From Oopsacas minuta (Eukaryota > Porifera > Hexactinellida > Lyssacinosida > Leucopsacidae): a stretch of DNA of 64,000 nucleotides. Shown in pieces: positions 20,329 through 33,500 of this stretch (positions are counted from its first letter, which is position 1; each line of letters begins with the position of its first letter). The stretch lies in NCBI GenBank assembly GCA_024704765.1, contig JAKMXF010000354.1, forward strand, positions 868,690 through 932,689, given 5' to 3'. The position numbers were made by a program, and so were the translations under genes. Below the pieces are notes generated by a model that saw nothing but the letters and a program-made list of their open reading frames with translations, was not told the origin of the DNA and made no database searches.

Positions 20329-21501
20329 TTATTTGTTTTCTTGATGAGTGAATAATAACGGATTGAAGAGACTAGGAGTGTAACGTGTACGAACTCCAAA
20401 GCCAAACCGTGTCTTTATATCTATCAAACAGGCTTCCCAGAAGAATAATATAGTCCCAAGTGAGTAATGAATTAATATTATTCCTTGAGCGAATACTATC
20501 AGTAACTTTAATATAATGCTAATTAGAGTACCAGCAAGGATCAGGGTTTGGAAATGTTCAGGCCCTCTTAACCACGGTTCATATGCAGCTGTTCTATACA
20601 CATAACTGAATATGCATGGTCCGTAGAATATCCCTATACTTATACTAAAGAAAATAGCTTCTATTATCTCTGATAATAGGAAACATGCGAAAGCAGTTCC
20701 ATTGAGGGACATTATTATACCAAATTGATACATACTTTCCATTGCTCGTCTTACTTTAGTTTCGTGAGATTGACGTACTTTAAGCTTGATGACTCTATCC
20801 TTGAGGATTTTATAGAATATCTTGATGTGTTTGACCCAAATACAAAAGTATATTACTAGAATGAAAGGTCCAAATATTATTTCAAATATTTTGAATTGTA
20901 GTACTGATCCTGTGAGGAAAATAACGAATGCAAAGACTATGGTTATTACACCGAAATATTTGAAATTACTCTCTCTGTCATATTCTTTTTCTCTCAGATA
21001 GTGTATTAGATATATACCAAACCCCAATGAGCACAAAAACGCTATTTGACCTATTGTGATGGAGATTCTACCGATGGGAACTTCGGTTAGAATGTTGATC
21101 TCAATATCGGAGACTAGAGACAATTCCCCTGTACAATTACTGTTTTCGAATGTGTTAGGATATTCCACATTCTTGTCAACACTCCATAACACGTATGTAA
21201 TTATGGCCCCGAATCCATAACCAATGGCCCCAATCATTTCAGATGAGTTTATCACCAGCAGCAAAATATACTTGATATACTCCGTTTTGTAACTAACAGC
21301 TAAACTTTTGTAGTTATCATAAGGGTCATCCTTAGATTCGGCGATCGCATTGAGATACTTTTTCCGGTAGAATCGTATTTTCCTTATAATATACACATTC
21401 CATAACGAGCATAATACTATAATTAGTATCAGTGTGAGTGGAAATATATAGAAAAATATTTTATTACAAAAATCGTTTATCTTGAAAATATAATTAGCCA
21501 T
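20329..21501 (-). CDS. Seven-transmembrane protein of unknown family
   Basis: Single exon, 390 aa from the ATG at 21501 (the frame is open slightly further upstream but without an ATG). About seven hydrophobic segments are present, with an early loop YIIRKIRFYRKKYL, an extracellular loop that has one sequon (NCT), a basic central loop (KIFYKILKDRVIKLKVRQ) and a short basic C-tail. Organisation parallels the 7TM genes at 1-928 and 6992-8029, though sequence identity between them is low by eye. No known receptor class signature is visible. Upstream, it is divergent from NME8 with a 183-bp shared spacer. Confidence 0.7.
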   Translation of the reverse strand: MANYIFKINDFCNKIFFYIFPLTLILIIVLCSLWNVYIIRKIRFYRKKYLNAIAESKDDPYDNYKSLAVSYKTEYIKYILLLVINSSEMIGAIGYGFGAIITYVLWSVDKNVEYPNTFENSNCTGELSLVSDIEINILTEVPIGRISITIGQIAFLCSLGFGIYLIHYLREKEYDRESNFKYFGVITIVFAFVIFLTGSVLQFKIFEIIFGPFILVIYFCIWVKHIKIFYKILKDRVIKLKVRQSHETKVRRAMESMYQFGIIMSLNGTAFACFLLSEIIEAIFFSISIGIFYGPCIFSYVYRTAAYEPWLRGPEHFQTLILAGTLISIILKLLIVFAQGIILIHYSLGTILFFWEACLIDIKTRFGFGVRTRYTPSLFNPLLFTHQENK

Positions 21502-21684
21502 TTTAGTGCTCAAGTTCTTCTCAGTTCAATTTTTATAATATTTTCTAACGAACCTATTCCAAGGGGAAAATACATGTAATTCAATATTACTTCATATATT
21601 ATTTATCACATTTGGTCGTTACAAAATGCTGATTGTTATGTGTAACACAAATTTGTATATTATTAGTTAAGATAATTAGCTGAG

Positions 21685-23520
21685 ATGCCTCCTAAACAAA
21701 TTCACGTACAGACACACATAAACTCTGAGGAGGAATGGAAGATAGAAATGGAGAAGAAAGGATTACATGTTGTAGATGTGTACGCTGATTGGGCGGGACC
21801 TTGCAAGTCAGTGACAGGTCTTTTTAAGAAATTGAAAACAGAGATTGGGGATCCTCTTCTCATGTTTGAAACAGCTTCATCTGATAAGATAGCACAATTA
21901 GAACCTTATAGGAACAGATGTCAACCTGCGTTCCTCTTGTTTGCAGGCGGCTGTCTAGTCGGAGTAATCCATGGTTGTAAAGGTCCTAAACTGGAGCAAA
22001 TAATAAAGAGTGAACTTGAAAAAGAAAAGAAGATTCTAGAACATGGCATGGATAGGATACAGATAGAAGATACTGAGCTGTTGACGATAAAGAACCGGGA
22101 AGCTAACCTAGGTACTGAGGCAAGTACAGAAGAACCTGAGGAAGAGATGACACCGTTGAGAAAGGAATTTACTATTTGTATCATAAAACCTGATATTGTA
22201 GAAGCTGGGAAAGTAGATGAAATTTTGAATCTTATTCGACAAAAGTTTATTGAAATTCTAGCGCAGAAAGAGGAAACTCTGAGCGAGCAGGTGACTAGGG
22301 AATTGTATTCTCACCTGGAGGAGGAAGACTTCTTCCCAGAATTACTTACCTTCATGACTGGTGGCCCCTCTGTGATCCTACTCCTCTCTAAAATGGGTCT
22401 CACGGGTGAGGGAATTATTCAAGAGTTTAGGGATATAATTGGTCCATTTGACATAGAAACAGCTAAAGAGCAGTCTCCTCAATCTATCAGGGCTCTATAC
22501 AGCTCTTCTAATATACAGAATGCTATACACAGTAGCTCTAGCGTAGAGCAAGCAGCTAGAGAGCTTGCATTCTTCTTCCCTGAATCAAGCGTACCATACG
22601 TGCGCGGCACAGTACCAGAGGAGAGGACGCTAGCCCTAATAAGACCGGATGTGTTGGCTGATCACAGGGACGAGCTCCTGCAGAGAATTAGAGATGTGGG
22701 ATTTGAGATTAGTTTTGCGAGGGAGGTACAGCTGACGAAAGAACAAGTTGAAGATTTCTACATCAGTCAGAGAGAGGAGGATGGATATGAGAAATTATTA
22801 GACGACATGAGTTCTGGTCCTGTACTAGCATTATGTCTAGCTGGTAAGAATGTAGTACAAGCATGGGTTAACCTGATTCAACCTTGTTTATCTGAGAAGA
22901 AAGAGGGTGAGGAGGAACAGGCAGAAACAGAAATGAAGAAACAGAGTATCCAAGATATGATTAACGAGATACTCCCTGAACCTCAGCATGTCCCTATATA
23001 CGGATCTGCAACCAGTCAGACAGCTGTAGCAGATCTTGACGTCATATTCCCAGAGGAAGATACTATAGCTGTTATCAAGCCTAATGCTTTCCAGTATAAA
23101 GATACGATTATTGATAAAATCAAGGATTTAGGGTTTAATGTGAAAGCTCAAAACGAGCAAGTTTTGAATCAGGAATTATTCGAAGCTTTCTACAAACAAC
23201 ACGAGGGTCAGGATTTCTATGAGAATCTGAGGGACTTCATGACGTCAGGACCCTCCCTGGTATTGCTATTGTCGGATAGGCATGGAGTATCTAAGTGGAG
23301 AGATGCAATGGGACCAACAGACCCCTCTGAGAACAAGCAGGGCTTAAGGGGTGTATTCGGGAATGATACGCTAGCTAATGGACTACATGGTACTTCTAAT
23401 ACGGATAAAGTCCAAGAATTTGTAAAGTTATTCTTCACTGAGACCAAACCGATCCCTTCTGAAGAGAAACAAATTGAAATTGATAACAATGAACCAGAGG
23501 ACGATGAGGTGGAGCCTTAA
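21685..23520 (+). CDS. NME8: Thioredoxin-NDPK fusion NME8 (TXNDC3)
   Basis: Single exon, 611 aa (human protein 588). A thioredoxin domain (about 1-110) is followed by three nucleoside diphosphate kinase-like domains (about 160-300, 310-455, 465-590). The thioredoxin site is DWAGPCKSV: the first cysteine of CGPC is Ala, so normal dithiol chemistry is not expected. NDPK domains 1 and 3 keep a histidine in NxxH contexts (NAIHSSS, NGLHGTSN); domain 2 has PIYGSATS there and lacks it. NME8 is an axonemal outer-dynein-arm-associated protein of motile cilia and sperm; loss causes primary ciliary dyskinesia in people. The acidic C-tail is typical. Confidence 0.93.
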   Translation: MPPKQIHVQTHINSEEEWKIEMEKKGLHVVDVYADWAGPCKSVTGLFKKLKTEIGDPLLMFETASSDKIAQLEPYRNRCQPAFLLFAGGCLVGVIHGCKGPKLEQIIKSELEKEKKILEHGMDRIQIEDTELLTIKNREANLGTEASTEEPEEEMTPLRKEFTICIIKPDIVEAGKVDEILNLIRQKFIEILAQKEETLSEQVTRELYSHLEEEDFFPELLTFMTGGPSVILLLSKMGLTGEGIIQEFRDIIGPFDIETAKEQSPQSIRALYSSSNIQNAIHSSSSVEQAARELAFFFPESSVPYVRGTVPEERTLALIRPDVLADHRDELLQRIRDVGFEISFAREVQLTKEQVEDFYISQREEDGYEKLLDDMSSGPVLALCLAGKNVVQAWVNLIQPCLSEKKEGEEEQAETEMKKQSIQDMINEILPEPQHVPIYGSATSQTAVADLDVIFPEEDTIAVIKPNAFQYKDTIIDKIKDLGFNVKAQNEQVLNQELFEAFYKQHEGQDFYENLRDFMTSGPSLVLLLSDRHGVSKWRDAMGPTDPSENKQGLRGVFGNDTLANGLHGTSNTDKVQEFVKLFFTETKPIPSEEKQIEIDNNEPEDDEVEP

Positions 23521-23676
23521 CACTTCTCAAAATATTATTTTATTTTCGATATATTGAACTAATATATTATTTATTCATAAAACTACGTACATCAGTATTA
23601 TGAAAACAGTTATATAAAAAGATATACAAACTTCGTACTATCTAAGTTTATGAATTATGTAATTATTTAAAAGCTG

Positions 23677-24225
23677 CTACTGACTGTAAGTTATAAGATA
23701 GCTTGGATAAGCCAGTCCGTTCTCATAGAGGATGTGTATCTGAGATCCCCGAGTTACCCCCTGAACTGAGTGGAACCCAGCTTTTGGGCTTGTTATTGAG
23801 GCGTCACTTTTCCTTGCTTCTGGATAACCAACAAATACTTGAGCAAGAAACATACAAAATTCACCATTCCCCAATTTATGAGCGTAACTATGTGAGTAAG
23901 ATGAGTTCACGGCAAAATATAGTCCCTTCCCCCACATCCCTGCATCTGAAAAATCTGTACAGAATCCGACAGGGTGTTCAAATATTTGGTAAGGAGGAGT
24001 GTTACGAGTCCCATGAAAGAGCGGTTTTATCATGAGACAGCTCTCTCCGAATTTGCTCACTTGAATCTCTACATTCTTTTTGAAATTGTCCCAGCATTGC
24101 TTGTTCATTATCTTCTCTATTGAGATTATCTTCATGCTAGGTAAGGTTGCGAAGAAGCTACGAGCTATTGTGAAGAATTCTTCACTGTCTATCTCTAGCT
24201 TTGTTCTTCCTAGCTCACAGTCCAT
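23677..24225 (-). CDS. Small PARP-type mono-ADP-ribosyltransferase
   Basis: Single exon, 182 aa, made up of little more than one PARP catalytic domain. It opens with the usual helix-strand phrase IISIEKIMNKQCWDNFKK and contains LFHGTRN (catalytic His), GMWGKGLYFAVNSSYSHSYAH (catalytic Tyr) and a C-terminal YPSYLITY strand. By eye the third triad position (Glu in PARP1) is Ile in SQIHILY, which predicts mono- rather than poly-ADP-ribosylation. The phrasing is closest to the PARP14/15 group, but the macro and WWE domains are absent. Its 3' end converges with NME8 across about 156 bp. Confidence 0.82.
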   Translation of the reverse strand: MDCELGRTKLEIDSEEFFTIARSFFATLPSMKIISIEKIMNKQCWDNFKKNVEIQVSKFGESCLMIKPLFHGTRNTPPYQIFEHPVGFCTDFSDAGMWGKGLYFAVNSSYSHSYAHKLGNGEFCMFLAQVFVGYPEARKSDASITSPKAGFHSVQGVTRGSQIHILYENGLAYPSYLITYSQ

Positions 24226-24505
24226 TGGAACTATAATAAATATTGCATATTATAGTTTTTGTATATTCTGAAAGAGAATTATAGTCGCGTAGAAGTGCCG
24301 TCAAATTTGAGTATCTATACTCAAAATGTGATTACAATACTTCCCGTATACGCAAGGTTAAGAAATAATAAACTAAAATGTATATTTTGCCAATTTATAA
24401 ATTAATAATATTTGCTGATGCTTCATAAGCTCAGTTTCTATGTGTTGTAGTCATTTGTATTTCTTGAATGGCACTAAACTGAACTGCAACATTTCGTAAC
24501 TTTAT
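24226..24505. other. Spacer between PARP promoter and sacsin 3' end
   Basis: AT-rich, no coding sequence or repeat recognised. It must contain the PARP promoter and the sacsin 3' UTR. Confidence 0.4.
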
Positions 24506-27500
24506 CTACGTACTACAATTACTTAAGGACTCACAAAAGAACATCTCATTGAGAGATAGACAAGTAGTCTCGATGTATCCTCCCTCTCCTTCTTCAAGCA
24601 TCAAAGATTCCAGGTTTGGTTCTTGCTCTTTTGTCGCTTCTTTCAGTTTGTTTAGGATCTGTCTCACAGATTTTATAGCACCTCTAGCCATATCTAAAGT
24701 ATAACATTCTCTGGGTGTATTAAATCCCATTCCAGAAGTCATGCATGGGAGACGGGTCTGTTCGTCATAATTCATTAACGGAATGATAAGCTCACTCAGT
24801 TTATTCGCTACAGCTGGTGTTGTATGTATTTTAACTTCTTCTAAGATAATACAGAGATTCCTCTGGAAGTATAAATCATATCTACAACCTCCACACAGGT
24901 GTAAGAATGCTATTAGAGCCTTCATGGTTGCTTCGAAACACAGGAAGCAAGATTGAGGGGGAAATAGTGTCGATTCGTCATCCGATTTTCTACTTAGCTT
25001 GTTCGCAGCTCTCCAATCACACTGTGCAGTACGAATCCATAGTTTAGCTGCTGATTGATCAGGTCGACTAGCATCTACTCCAGGTCTTGGACAAGTAGCT
25101 CGTCTTGCTATTGCATAAGTTCTGTGATTTGTGAGGTTTGTTAGAGTGACAGGACCCTTAGGGGGAGAGGTAGGAAGGGTAGGAAGGGTAGGAGGGGTAG
25201 GAGCTACTACAGATTGAGGTAATTTGATATCATCTAGGAATGGACAATTCTTTACGTCCTGTTCATCAAAATCAGAACTTATAGCTGTCAGGTTAGTAAT
25301 GAAACAATTCATGAGCTGTGTTCGAGTTTTTGTAAAAATATTTGATAGGAAAGAGTTCAATTCTTGAGCCACCATCGTGGGTAGACGGAGACCTGAAGTA
25401 GCCGCTTTGACGTATAAAATAGATGAGTTGGTGTCTATGAAGCAGCACATTATGTCTTGAATACAAACCACTTCATTATTACGTTGATCTTTAAGATCTA
25501 TGTCTATCTGTTTAACAGATATTACTGTGAGGTTCTTAATTCTATCTAAGACTGAGACATAACCTTCTGCTACAGGATAATCCTCAGCATATTTGCTATA
25601 GTATAACTTCCCATCTTTTGATTTTAGATGTACGATGTTCTTATTCGTATCATGGTAGTAGAGACGCATCAAGGCTCTATGGAATAGTTCTGATTTCAAA
25701 ATGCTGGCATATTGTTTGCTAAGAGGATGGTTAGGTAACTGATAATCGGCAATGGTCTTTGAAAGACTGGGAATAAGAATCTGGCTTAAGTTCTGTATCT
25801 GTAATTGCACTGGAGGTATCCCAGATCCATTTTCATCAGGCTGCAGTGTAGCTAGTATATGTATATCAATTTTAGGATGCTTTTTAACCTTAGCCAGTAG
25901 AGAAGTGTTGTCAGCATAATACACGATATTACAAGGTTTGATAAGATTGTTGTCGGTTAGTACATGTGTATCAGCTGGGTTTAAGTCTATCTTTTTATCA
26001 CTGGGAAGTTGTCTTAAAATATTTACTAGAGTAGAAAATGCTGTTTTAGCAGATTTCTCCATTTCCCAATTTTTCAACTTGAAGGTTGGTCCACATTGTA
26101 AAGCAATGCATTTCAAAACTGATGTGTAATGTGTATATGTAGCCACCTGCTGGACGCCAATCTTCTGAAGGAAATTATGATAAGAAGAGAGTGAGGAGGG
26201 GACCTTGAAGAGGTAAGGATATATTTCTTCTTTTATTTTGAAAACTAAATTCTCTACATCAAATAGAATACCATTGACTATGATACATTTGAATCTCAGG
26301 CTCTGACCATTAAGATCGAATTGTTGCTGTAGATAAGAGTATGTTTTGTGGAATAAATGCTCGTGATTTGAGTTATCCTCTGGAGAAAGCTTTTGACAAT
26401 ATTCTGAAAGACAGCCCAGATGCTGTACCACTATTTTACAGGGAGGATTTTGTTTTATATTCAGATACATCATTATTTGTGTTGAAATATTAGAGATAGC
26501 CTCTGGGAGAATATAACACATAGTCCCACAGTAATTAAGATTTTTGTATGGAAGTGCTGAATGGAAATTACCCATTGTTTTCTCGTATGTTATATCTTTT
26601 CCTTCGATTTTATCTATTTTCATTATAGGTATAAAATTGATACTAGAGATAGCGTGCAAGAGTTTAGTATCATCTTGAGTCAATCTAGTCACATCTTTTA
26701 AGAAGTTGACAAGAATAGAAATAAACTTGTCGATCTTTTCAGTGATTTTACAGTCTGCGATGATAGAAGCACAGTCTCTTAATATTTGCAGGTTAACCTT
26801 AGTGTTGAGGCCTAGGTTATTGAGGCTACTCAAGATTAGAGGATCTATTTTATCCCAGTCATTGGGCAGCTGTTTGTCTGCTAAACACAATTTGAATAGC
26901 GGAACAGATCGGGAATACAACTGGTCTGCGGTCACTCTGTGTTTTGAGTTATGTTTCTGTATAAAGGGAATCGTTCGCAATTGACTGAATAATTTTCCTT
27001 GAATTGACTCATCCAGTTTTGAAATCGATCTCAGATACTTTTTCTGCTCTTTAACATCAAGTTCGACTAGACGAGGTATGATGTATTTTGACACAAATTT
27101 TTCTATCAGTATTAGTTCTGACAGGTTATCAGCAACTGATTTGATTAATGTAATAGGATTTTTGTCTTCTGTGTCGGCTGAGAAAATACCTATATTCTGT
27201 GACTCCAATTCTTTTCTTAATAATTCTCCGATGTAAAAATTATTTTCATTCACGAAACAGACTTTTAATTCTGAGATTGATTTTAGTGTTTTGCTAATTG
27301 TAACAAATATTCGTAGATTTGCTAATATTTTGGCTGAATTATGAGTTAGAATAACCTCCATACCAGATAAGAATGTTCTTAGAATTTTTGCTTCTTCGCT
27401 TCCTAACTCTCCTTTAAGTAAATGTCCATTAGAAAGACAACCCATCAATATTTCTGGATTTATCGCATCTGTTTTAGAAATAGCTTTCTTATTCAGGAAA

Positions 27501-30500
27501 CTTATGACCTTTCTATCATTAACTATTCCTCCTTCCTTAAATCCTTCTAAATCTATAAATGGACAATCAATTATTTTGAAAGCTCCGTATAGAATCGGAC
27601 TACTCTCTTCTAAATCATTACTGACAATATAAGATAGTTGATTGATAGGATAATAATGCAAAGATTTATCATTTGGGGATTCTCCTTTATGGCATACTTG
27701 GACTAATTCGTGGTTACCGAACAGTTGAATTACTATGTCAATACTCTTACACTCTTCCAAGGCAAATTTCCAGAATAGTTGATAATGTGAAGGAGACAAA
27801 TATTCGCTAATTATGAATTTTTGCGATAGAAATTCCGGACTGAGATCTCTAATAAAATTACAATTAGAGAGGGTTTGTATAACTCCAGTTGAATATTCTT
27901 GGTTAATAAAGTTTGCAGAACAGTGAGGTAAGAGAGAAGCGTAAATAGGCCGGAATGATAGAAATTTATCCTCTGTACAAGTGCTGAAACTACATATATT
28001 TTCCCGTGAATCAATTTTCAATGGAATCTCACTGAGCTCTTTCAATTCATCAGTACTAGCTTTCAATACATATCCTAAGAGAAGGAATACATCTTCTTTA
28101 GTCAGGACCGAGTCTTTCATTTGACAGGGAAACTGAGACTCAATCGCTAGAAGTCCCTTGTTGTTAATTAAGAAATTGACAACATGAAACGGGTCTATAA
28201 CTTGATGGTCTAGTTTGAGACTTATTAGTTTATCAAGCACTTCTGGAGGTGCGTCAGTTATTGGATATTTAACTTTATTCAATATGGAATAGAGATCTCT
28301 AAATTGCTCGTCAACAGTTTTCCTGAATATTCCTTGATTGACTCCAGTGAATGAGAACTTTTTCAAGTCACTACTCACTAGAACAAGTTGTTCAGTACGA
28401 TGCAAAAGTTTATACAACTCTTTGCTAATCAATTCAAGAAAGGAAGAATTGTTATTTTGAATGCTTATATCCGGGAACACAGAATAGTACCATTCATAGT
28501 AAGCAGATGGTTTTACTTGTATACCTGTAGGTATATTGTTGATATCACTCAGATCTATAATTAATTTCGCATAGAGAGGCACTAACACATTGTGAATCAC
28601 TGACTTATGCCAAGTATACTCCCATTTCTCTTCTGAACACTCTTGTCCCATCTCACTGAACTTTAATTGTCGTCTGTCTTGCTCAACTATCAACGGAGCG
28701 TTGATGTGAACAGGAAATACAAATGATATAGAAATGGGCAGGTAGCAGAATAAGTAAGAGCGAGTCAATCCTCTCTTGCCGATGTTTGTGATGTCAACAG
28801 CGATGTTACCAAATATTTGATGGAGTTTTTCCGTCTCGATCTTATCCTCAAACTTTTCATGGCCTGGATAATGCTCGATAGATTGCTCGTGACTGTAACA
28901 CAACCATTCTGTATCATTCTTTTTCATTCTTCTGGATATACTACACCTAGTTGTAATGTTTTTGCATGTTACATTAATTTTCTTAAGATATTGGCCCGGA
29001 TAAAATTCAGGGACAGTAGGAGGAATAGTAGGATGTGTACTCGTATCGCTAATCATTGTACCTTTAGAATAAACCTCTCCATGTTTGTCAATGCACAGAA
29101 TATCAATTCTTTTGATGTGCTTCAGGAACAGCAACAATCTCTTAGAGTGTTCTAACAGCTTGTCGAGTAGTTGTTCTGTCTTAATCGTAATATTAGTTTT
29201 TCCCTTTGCGTTCAGTGGAAAGCGGAACAGAGAATAAGAATTTTCCGATTTAAGATTTGCTAAGACATCAGGGTAATCAGGATTGTCTGTTATTGGAGAT
29301 AATTCGTAAGGTTTTAGCTGATCCTTAAAGACACATTTCTTATCGTTTCTAATTATGATTTTCTTTCCAGGTAACTCTGACTTCTTAGAGATGTTTAAGT
29401 ACTCACGATAAGGATCAAATATACAAAATGTAGTAGTGTTCCCGCTGGGGGGAGAGGTCAGTAGACAGGGAGACCGCGTTAAATGGTAAACAGCATTGAA
29501 TCCTATTCCGAATCTTCCGATTGTTTGACGACTCTTCTTTCCTCCTATACCGACTTTTTGTATTCCGATAAAATCCCTCTCCGTAAAGCCCTTATCATTG
29601 TATACCAAGAGGGATGGAGTGGATTGTAGAGTTTTCCACTTTTGATGAGTATCTGCTGCGAAACAGAGATGTTCAGAAGGGTAGCTCTGATTATCGAGAA
29701 TAAAAGCTATTTCTGTAGCTTCTGCATCCTCAGCATTTTGTAGAAGTTCATTGAGAATAGTGACATCACAATTTAGTTGGGTTTTAATGTTCTCAATCCG
29801 ATCTGAGATTGCTTCATTCTGGCCGAAATCTTCCATTTGGACCCCTTCACATGACTCATCCTCAAAATATGTGCTTCTCTTGCTCTTTGCCCCCAGAAGA
29901 TGCGCAATGAAGGCCGGTATAAACTTATTCACGATAGACTCCTTATCTGTATCAGAGAATGAATCTTCCATCCAAGCAATATCATTTCTATACAACTTAG
30001 AAGCTGGATGTAAGCACTCAGTCTCTGATAAGAGGAGAATTCCAATAGGAGGAGTTTCTTTATTATTCACAGAATAATATTTCCCGATTTCTTCTGTGAT
30101 TAATCGTTTAGCAAGTTTAACGTCACATTCTTTAAGCCTCTCATCATTATACTTCCTCTTCATCTTAGATAATATTTCTATAGCCTCTAAGTGCCCTAAC
30201 TCTGGTTTCAACCCCATGAACTTGAAAAAATAACTAATATTGTTTTCTTTTGGGGCTTTGGGCAACAAATCTGGGTACGGGAAGGATATCAAGAAATCAC
30301 TTTCGTAAGAGAGGTATTCTGCACCCTTCACTTGCGATATTAAATAGAATCGTTTATAAAACGGATGCCAGATCCATGGTTCGTTTTTCAAGCGCTCCTT
30401 AATATCATCTTGCATATTCCCGATTGGATAATCTAACGGAGCGTTCTTGTTAGACGTGGATTCTGTTTTCTTTGTGTGTGCTGGGAAACAGAATTCAGCA

Positions 30501-33500
30501 AACCAATTATAAACTTGCTTGATTCTGTCATTGAAAGAATTTTCGTCTTCAAATTCCTTGACGACATCTTCTTTATTGCATAGAACTTCTAACAATTCAA
30601 TAAGCATTTCTGGTTCTTTGACTTCAGTTTGAATTTTCAATAATTTAAGAGTTTTTCCTAATTCAGAAACAGCTTTATCTACGGCAAAATATTTATGCGT
30701 TAGGAGATAACGAGAGGAATATGAGTAACACTTATTTGGAGGTACAAGATATTCAATGTCTCTGCAGTTTAGGTGTGTGTACAGAGGATCTACCCAGACA
30801 GGAATGAATGCTATCTCTGTTAAACAGGGGACTGTTTTTCGTCTATTTATATACTTAAGTAACACCATTGAGTGCTTGTGTCCTACTTTAGGATCTTCAG
30901 CATTTACTGTTTGAGCTATTTCACATCTATCAATGAGATCTTTATCCTCCAATTCATCTTTAATTACACCTAGCTTGCCTATAGTATAATTATACGTTGA
31001 AGCGAATAACTTGTGGAAGTCCTTGTGAGGAAGACGTTTGTCATCTGGATAGAATATTTCTGAGAATTCAGATTTTGGGTGTACAACTGTAGGTAGAGTC
31101 CTCAACACAGGATCCACATCTCCACAGGGAATGAAGGCCAGTTTACTGAGTGGCGACTGGCCATCATTAAGATAATTTGTGCCGGTAGAGTATATTTGTA
31201 AAAGATTCGAAACTACTAAATACAAATCCTCTAAATTTCTATTTTTTATCTCTTCTATATTTGGAAATATTAATTCCTCGCATAACCTTTTGAGATTATA
31301 ATTACTTTTTGAATTCTTAAATAAATCACTGAAAAATTGTTTTGTGGTAAGTGAAGATGGTAGATCGAAAAAATATACTCCTTTCTCAACAGACAACTTT
31401 TTCAAAAATATCGTACACTCAGCTGTTGGAAGGTTTGAACTGAGGAATGAGACCTCAGTATACGTTAGCCATTTCTCTTCATGAAGGCCACATGGGAAAA
31501 GGCGAGCATTAGAATCGATTATTTTGTTAATAGTTTTGCAAGGATAAGATTCCCATGGTTTTTCCTTGATTGTCGAAAGAGGAAAATATGAAAAATACTT
31601 CTCCAATTGCATATCTGTGAGTGATTCACTGCTGCTGTGAGGAAGCAGCTCTTCTCTAATATATAGTAAAAGTGAAATTAATGCATTCGGGATAGCATCG
31701 TTTACAAGGGAATAATTCCATTGAGTTAAGTGAGCGTTTTCATCCGTGATATGAAGTTCATTTCTGTAAGCACTCAAATGAAAATACCCGTTAATATGCA
31801 TACTGTAGGGAGATATTTTGGGTAAGGGGAGGAAGCAAAATAATTTGTACTCCTCTTGGCTATTCTTACTCTTTTGATGTATCAGCTGTCTTGGTATTCC
31901 TACTGCTGCTACAGGACGTACACATGCTTGTTTTAGCTCTTGAAACTTGTTAATAACCTCAATACATTCTCCTGTACCAGATGCGTAAGAGAGAATATAT
32001 TCCTTGTTCGATGGTTTATTTCCTGTCTCATTGCAAATTTCTATGATTTCTATTGCGGTAACATGTTCCTTCTTCTCTTCACAATCAGCTAACTCCTCAA
32101 AATGCCCTTCGTGGTGAGTGAGAAATGAGGTTGGGTAAGGACGAGTTTTGAAATTTTTGTTGACTTTAGAAATAAGTTTTATTTCTCCGTTCTGTTCACG
32201 TCGCTCGTATATTTCAATATTTTGTATGTATTGCAGGAAGTATAATACTTGTTCTAGTATTTCTGTGAAAGATTGCTGAAGCTTCCAAATATCCTTATCC
32301 GTGTCGAACATTCCGCTCTGTTTAATTTCAGATTTTACATCAGAATTACGGAAGGGGAATCGAAATAGCGTACCGTCATAAGGCTCTTCACTGAATACGT
32401 CACAGCCGAAAATATTGTTAAAAACAGAGAACTGATCGAAGTAAAATTCCTGGAGTATAGCTTGATTCTCTGTGAAATCTATTTTCAATCCTCGCTCTCC
32501 ACAGAAGTGATGAGGATCTAGCATGTGTATATAATTCCTACTTACAAAACTGGGGACATCAGTTAAATGATATACTGTATTAAACCCCAGACCAAATCTA
32601 CCGATTTTGGTGCTATCAGTTTTTTTGGTCTCTCCTCCAATCGCCATAATATTCTCAAAATCTTTATCCAAGAATGCTTTATTGTTGTAGACGTACAAAC
32701 TCGGTCCTTGAAATTTCTCCATTTCAGGTTGAATAAGACTTCTACACTTATAGGATGAAGTGTAGTCGAATAGGAATTTTACCGTTTCTGCGTTTGCATC
32801 GTCGGCATTCTGGAGAAGTTCTTTGAACACTTCAACAGTTGCCTCGTAACGATTGACAATGTCTCTCAGTCTGTTGGTTAATTTCTCTTGCTGCCCCTTG
32901 ACATTGTAAACAAATTTTAGTTTCTTATTAGCTACAGTAGTAATGCTTGAGCTCAGACTGATTGCACCTAGTTTATGTGCATTTGTGCTAGAGATTTGAG
33001 TATGTACGAAATAATAAGATTTGTTACTGATCTTGATATCTCCTCTATACCCTCCCTTCTCTTTCCATTTCAAATCGAAGAATATGCTTTCTGAAGATTC
33101 ATGGATACAGCCATCCTCTCCCAGTAGCAAAACTCTACTCTTACTGTTTGACTTTTCAATTTCTTCATAAAGTTTGTTGGATAATTCATGAATCAAGTTA
33201 AGAGCCAAATCTTGATCCATAGTGCTTAACTTTTCGCCGGTCTTCAAATCTCCTAAAATCTCCAAACATTGGTTTAATGTCAAAGTTTGTTCAACTCCGA
33301 TCGACAAGAAGAATTCCTTTAATTTTCCATCAGATATTCTATACACGTGTTTTATACTGTGTATGTATGGAGAGAACGATCTCTCATGTCCGAAGATTAC
33401 TTTACTCGGGGTAACGAATCCTATTTCTGGGATGTAGATACAGTTATTGTGGAAATTTTCTGGAGTTAGGGATCTGTCCTTTGCCGATCTCTTTGAAATT

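Noticed and set aside
23703-24271. Plus-strand ORFs opposite the PARP gene
   Set aside because: Shadows of the PARP domain; no family resemblance.
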